Shown piece after piece: positions 5,566 through 5,679 of a stretch of 5,679 bases of DNA. The DNA lies in NCBI GenBank assembly GCA_027031305.1, contig JALVRJ010000139.1, forward strand, positions 1 to 5,679, given 5' to 3'. A program made the translations under genes and the position numbers. The DNA is from Hyphomicrobiales bacterium. Lineage in GTDB: Bacteria > Pseudomonadota > Alphaproteobacteria > Rhizobiales > Aestuariivirgaceae. Under the pieces are notes generated by a model, which made no database searches, was not told the DNA's origin, and saw nothing but the letters and a program-made list of their open reading frames with translations. The number at the start of each line of letters is the position of its first letter. Position 1 is the stretch's first letter.

Positions 5566-5617
5566 AGAAGCGCCAATGGCGATTTTTCGCCATTGGCGCT
5601 TCTTTGCCATTTTTTTT
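5566..5617 (+). terminator. Strong rho-independent terminator
   Basis: A perfect 17-bp stem (5566-5582 with 5587-5603) with a TTTT loop is followed, after six bases, by eight consecutive Ts (5610-5617). On the plus strand this would end transcription from the small membrane gene, or of an untranslated RNA starting in 5400-5560. On the reverse strand the stem is followed by no T-run, so the plus direction is favoured. The six-base gap before the T-run is slightly unusual. Confidence 0.7.
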
Positions 5618-5632
5618 CACAACTCATTGAAT

Positions 5633-5679
5633 GTCAAGCATGAAACCGCTTCGCGGCGGCCCGTAGGGCCGTGCTTGAC
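5633..5679. repeat. Nested palindrome able to form a three-way junction or cruciform
   Basis: Outer arms GTCAAGCA (5633-5640) and TGCTTGAC (5672-5679) are perfect complements. Between them lie two further perfect hairpins: CCGC-TTC-GCGG (5646-5656) and GGCCC-GTA-GGGCC (5658-5670). Nearly every base is paired in this fold. The outer stem may continue beyond the window. This layout resembles REP-like or other dispersed palindromic repeats and the folded ends of some mobile elements. It has no tRNA features and no gene. Confidence 0.5.

Larger units (their letters stand above)
5400..5679. other. Gene-free, hairpin-rich right end
   Basis: No convincing coding frame with a ribosome-binding site is seen on either strand across these 280 bases. 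The stretch 5480-5565 is AT-rich and contains a further small hairpin, GAAATC-ACGAA-GATTTC (5513-5529). Together with the stem-loops listed separately it could encode a small RNA ending at the 5566-5617 terminator, but no strong promoter is visible: the best is TTGTTT with GATAAA, 19 bases apart. A long 3' untranslated region of the membrane-protein mRNA is equally possible. Confidence 0.4.

Noticed and set aside
5633..5679. tRNA gene
   Set aside because: The fold has only three stems of the wrong lengths, no TTC-type T-loop and no CCA-like 3' end.

Overview
The window is about 5.7 kb of GC-rich chromosomal DNA, probably from an alphaproteobacterium. This assignment is inferred from the high G+C, the protein types, and an overlapping Sua5 / FAD-linked oxidase gene pair of a kind common in that class. 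It is not proven. No rRNA, tRNA, CRISPR array, transposase or phage gene was found.

Layout. Left part (1-2496, all minus strand): the edge holds the first 30 codons of a gene that is probably feoB. Upstream of it is feoA, with a sigma-70-like promoter flanked by two Fur-box-like palindromes. Next comes a probable GT-A-fold glycosyltransferase whose 5' half is strikingly AT-rich against its GC-rich 3' half and neighbours. After that is an NfsB-type nitroreductase. Right part (2564-5399, all plus strand): sua5 (threonylcarbamoyl-AMP synthase for tRNA t6A), which overlaps by 4 bases a D-2-hydroxyglutarate-dehydrogenase-like FAD oxidase. Behind these is a small membrane protein with its own good promoter. 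The nitroreductase and sua5 are divergent across a 67-base gap. The last 280 bases carry no gene but hold several hairpins: a 17-bp perfect stem followed by eight Ts (a terminator), and at the right edge a nested palindrome that would form a three-way junction or cruciform.

How the genes fit together. feoA and the partial gene look like an iron-repressed ferrous-uptake operon. sua5 and the FAD oxidase are translationally coupled but belong to different processes (tRNA modification and 2-hydroxyacid oxidation). The glycosyltransferase looks like an inserted accessory gene, probably for surface polysaccharide. No clearly new defence or mobile system is visible. The most interesting items are the Fur-controlled feo promoter, the mosaic composition of the glycosyltransferase, the dyad over the small membrane gene's promoter, and the structured right end.
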